Both the position numbers and the translations under genes were made by a program. Of a stretch of 64,000 bases of DNA, positions 62,193 through 64,000 are shown piece after piece; positions within the stretch are counted from its first letter, which is position 1; each line of letters opens with the position of its first letter. The notes beneath the pieces are model-generated. The model saw only the letters and a program-made list of their open reading frames with translations. It was not told where the DNA came from and did not search any database. The stretch is from Antarctobacter aquimaris (GTDB taxonomy: Bacteria > Pseudomonadota > Alphaproteobacteria > Rhodobacterales > Rhodobacteraceae): NCBI RefSeq assembly GCF_900184945.1, contig NZ_FXYF01000001.1, forward strand, positions 372,001-436,000, read 5' to 3'.

Positions 62193-62947
62193 GGGAACAG
62201 CCTTTCCCGTGTTTCGGTGAACGCCAGGCTGACCGTGGCACAGGCCGTCAGATCGCCGTCCAGCAGCGCCTCGAACCCGTCTTCGATCCGCTCGGCCTGA
62301 TCTGCGGCCATGACCGACATTGGCGCCTCAAGCGCATCCTCGAAATACAGCGCCGCGACGCGGAACCAGCGCGGCTGCGCATCTTCGACCTGAGCGCAGC
62401 CCTGCGCGGCCAGCTGCGCCACGGTCTCCAGCGCGCGGGGCAGGTCGCGGCCGAGGTAGAGATCGGCATTCGCCGCGCGCTCCAGCCGGCCGACCAGTGC
62501 CTGGGCGATCACCTCGGCCGCTTCGGGGTCTGCGTCCAGCGCTTGCGGACGCTGTGCCGTCGGCATCAGCGCGTCGAGACGCGCCACCAGATCGGCCAGT
62601 TCGGCGTCCTGCGGCACCGCGTCGATCCAGGGCCGAACGGTCTGGAACAGGGCGTAAGCCGCGGCGTAGGCATCGCCCTCGGTGTCATCCCCGTCGTCGC
62701 CGTCTTCGACGGCCTCCTCGTAGGCTTCGGCCACGCCAAGTTCGGACACCAGCAGCAGGGAGGCCACCGCGGCCACCAGCGGCAGGTCCTCGGTGGGAAG
62801 GGCCACCGCCTCGCCGTCGAGCACGCGCAGCGCCAGGTCCGCGACCGCGAAGGGCCGGTCATGGAACGGCATGTTGGCATAGCTTGCCAGGGCCGGCGTC
62901 ATCAGCGCCGAAAGGGCAGCGCCCAGCGCAATGCGATCAGTCCACAT
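62189..62947 (-). CDS. Exported protein of unknown function in the PQQ-associated operon
   Basis: The 252-residue protein has a signal-like start (MWTDRIALGAALSALMTPALASY) and is otherwise acidic, with a cluster of Asp/Glu near residues 85-95 (EEAVEDGDDGDDTEGD) and helix-forming Ala/Leu/Glu repeats. I do not recognise a domain. The ATG at 62947 overlaps the last 11 bases of the beta-propeller gene, and its stop overlaps the ATPase start. It is a strict member of the operon, so it may be a substrate-binding or scaffold component for the exporter. Confidence 0.7.
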   Translation of the reverse strand: MWTDRIALGAALSALMTPALASYANMPFHDRPFAVADLALRVLDGEAVALPTEDLPLVAAVASLLLVSELGVAEAYEEAVEDGDDGDDTEGDAYAAAYALFQTVRPWIDAVPQDAELADLVARLDALMPTAQRPQALDADPEAAEVIAQALVGRLERAANADLYLGRDLPRALETVAQLAAQGCAQVEDAQPRWFRVAALYFEDALEAPMSVMAADQAERIEDGFEALLDGDLTACATVSLAFTETRERLFP

Positions 62948-63935
62948 GGCCCACCTCGATGGAATGGGCGCCGCGACCGGCGGCGATTTCGCCGGTGACG
63001 CACATGCAAGACGTGTCAATCACGCTGACGCTGTCGCTGAGTCCGTTGGCGGTGTAGACAGTGCCGCCGTCCGGGCTGACCGTCACGCCCCAGGGGCGGC
63101 GGCCCATCTTTTCCTTGATCACATGGGCGACCGCGCCCTGTTCCGTGTCCACCACGTAGACGGCGCTGGTGCCGCCGCCGGCGACATACAGCAGGCGGCC
63201 ATCGGGGCTGAGGTCGACCTCGACGGGGCGCGAGTCGAGCCCCAGCGAAATGGTGTCGATCACCCGGTGCCGGGTCACGTCGATCACCGAGATCGTGCCG
63301 CCGATCTCGGCGCTGGCATAGGCGCGGGTGCTGTCAGGCGAAAACACCACGTCGCGCGGCCGGTTGCCCACCAGCATGTGGGTCACCAACTGCAACGCCT
63401 GTGCGTCGATCACGGTCACGGTATGGCTGGTCTCGCCGGTGACATAGACCCAGCGGCCATCGGGGCTGACATCCACGCCCTCCGGTTCCACGCCGGTGGG
63501 AAAGCGGCCCAGTTCCGCGCCGGTCTCGGCGTCGATGCCCACGGCCTGCGCGACGGCCTCCAGCGCGGCCCAGATCTGCGTGCCGTCCGGGCTGATGGCG
63601 ATGCGCTCGGGGTTGCCGCCGGCGCGGTAGCGGCGCAGGATTTCACCCGTGGCGACGTCGATGGCGACAATGGCATCCTCGGGCTTTTCGGACTGGGGCA
63701 GGAAGTCGCTGACGGCGACGTAGACGATGCGCCCGTCCGGCGACAGCGCCATGCCGCGCGGCCGCACGTCCCCCGGGCGGCCGGAGATCGAAACCTCGGC
63801 CTGTGGCGCGGCGCCGTCTGCGATCACGGACAGGTTCGCGCCGTATTCGTTGGACACGAACAGGCGGTAACTTTCCGAAGCCGAAGCGGCGGTTCCCAGA
63901 AGGACTGCCAGCAGTGTCAGTGCCTTGCGATGCAT
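62937..63935 (-). CDS. YVTN beta-propeller protein, PQQ-catabolism associated
   Basis: The 332-residue protein has a signal peptide (MHRKALTLLAVLLGTAASA) and about seven propeller blades with recurrent LSPDGRxVYV, ISPDGTQIW, VSPDGRWVYV and FSPDSTRAYA motifs. A CMC pair near residue 310 is notable. Homologues accompany PQQ-dependent alcohol dehydrogenases in many proteobacteria; they may act as periplasmic chaperones or electron-chain adaptors. GGAGG lies 7 bases before the ATG. Confidence 0.88.
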   Translation of the reverse strand: MHRKALTLLAVLLGTAASASESYRLFVSNEYGANLSVIADGAAPQAEVSISGRPGDVRPRGMALSPDGRIVYVAVSDFLPQSEKPEDAIVAIDVATGEILRRYRAGGNPERIAISPDGTQIWAALEAVAQAVGIDAETGAELGRFPTGVEPEGVDVSPDGRWVYVTGETSHTVTVIDAQALQLVTHMLVGNRPRDVVFSPDSTRAYASAEIGGTISVIDVTRHRVIDTISLGLDSRPVEVDLSPDGRLLYVAGGGTSAVYVVDTEQGAVAHVIKEKMGRRPWGVTVSPDGGTVYTANGLSDSVSVIDTSCMCVTGEIAAGRGAHSIEVGHVD

Positions 63936-63947
63936 CTGTTTTCCTCC

Positions 63948-64000
63948 CTAACGACCGCACCGGCCGCGCGGCGTGATGTCGCCCAGCTGGTCGAGCCGGT
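63948..64000 (-). CDS. Partial gene cut by the window edge
   Basis: Seventeen codons end at TAG (63948-63950): the tail reads RLDQLGDITPRGRCGR. It stops 12 bases before the beta-propeller start and looks like the end of an upstream operon member. The family cannot be named from this piece; a neighbour linked to PQQ-dependent alcohol oxidation is likely. Confidence 0.45.
   Translation of the reverse strand, partial: RLDQLGDITPRGRCGR

Overview
The window comes from a high-GC alphaproteobacterium, almost certainly a member of the Rhodobacteraceae (Roseobacter group) that is an aerobic anoxygenic phototroph. The evidence is the set of bacteriochlorophyll and carotenoid genes (crtA-bchI-bchD-bchO, crtI-crtB-tspO, and a distant bciA), PpsR/CrtJ-type palindromes in front of them, VPLPA-CTERM surface proteins, leuC/leuD/leuB, and a PQQ-associated alcohol-catabolism operon. 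All assignments come from reading the sequence; no database search was run.

Layout. (1) 0.3-24.2 kb: a cell-surface glycan and secondary-metabolite island. It holds a secreted SGNH plus GH-A-like protein with an RTX-type tail, a ClpP-like periplasmic protein, GT4 and GT2 glycosyltransferases, a Wzx-like flippase, a 2155-residue type I PKS (KS-AT-KR-DH-ACP-TE), another GT2, a 1501-residue NRPS (formyltransferase, condensation remnant, adenylation domain split by a luciferase-like monooxygenase, carrier protein), a Sfp/EntD-type phosphopantetheinyl transferase, a Wzz-like chain-length protein and a BY-kinase-like ATPase with 57-bp tandem repeats. This is the most novel part of the window. (2) 24.5-31.9 kb: a short photosynthesis segment with two exact TGTCA-N8-TGACA sites in the crtA/crtI divergent promoter. 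It stops at tspO; crtC, crtD, crtF, bchCXYZ and puf are absent here. (3) 32.1-36.3 kb: housekeeping genes (thiolase, EthD-like protein, MscS channel, cysteine-synthase-like PLP enzyme, a 41-residue membrane protein). (4) 36.7-46.7 kb: leuC, leuD and leuB, with an accessory insertion between leuC and leuD (a single-repeat cyanovirin-N-like protein and two VPLPA-CTERM proteins), then a membrane protein, an EEP-family protein, and an epimerase/LysR divergent pair before leuB. (5) 46.8-48.9 kb: bciA (8-vinyl reductase) with its own PpsR-type site, an EamA transporter and tRNA-Pro(CGG). (6) 49.0-52.6 kb: a decayed stretch with a PHA-synthase-like fragment, an epoxide hydrolase, a thiolase N-terminal fragment and an AldA-type aldehyde dehydrogenase. 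(7) 52.6-64 kb: a tightly overlapping minus-strand operon (beta-propeller, unknown exported protein, ABC exporter ATPase and permease, acyl-CoA ligase, ThDP enzyme, SDR, quinone oxidoreductase, OsmC/Ohr protein, acyl-CoA dehydrogenase, phosphotransferase), which looks like the CoA-dependent arm of a PQQ-initiated alcohol catabolic pathway.

How the genes work together. In the island, the phosphopantetheinyl transferase would activate the ACP and PCP of the two megasynthases. The hand-read adenylation code (D-I-L-Q-Y-G-M-I-W-K) is closest to glycine, and the intact formyltransferase triad and embedded flavin-type monooxygenase suggest an N-formylated or oxidised glycyl unit. The glycosyltransferases, flippase and chain-length regulator around them suggest a glycolipid, a decorated polysaccharide or a lipid carrier rather than a free small molecule. 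In the photosynthesis segment, PpsR would repress crt/bch and bciA together under oxygen or light.
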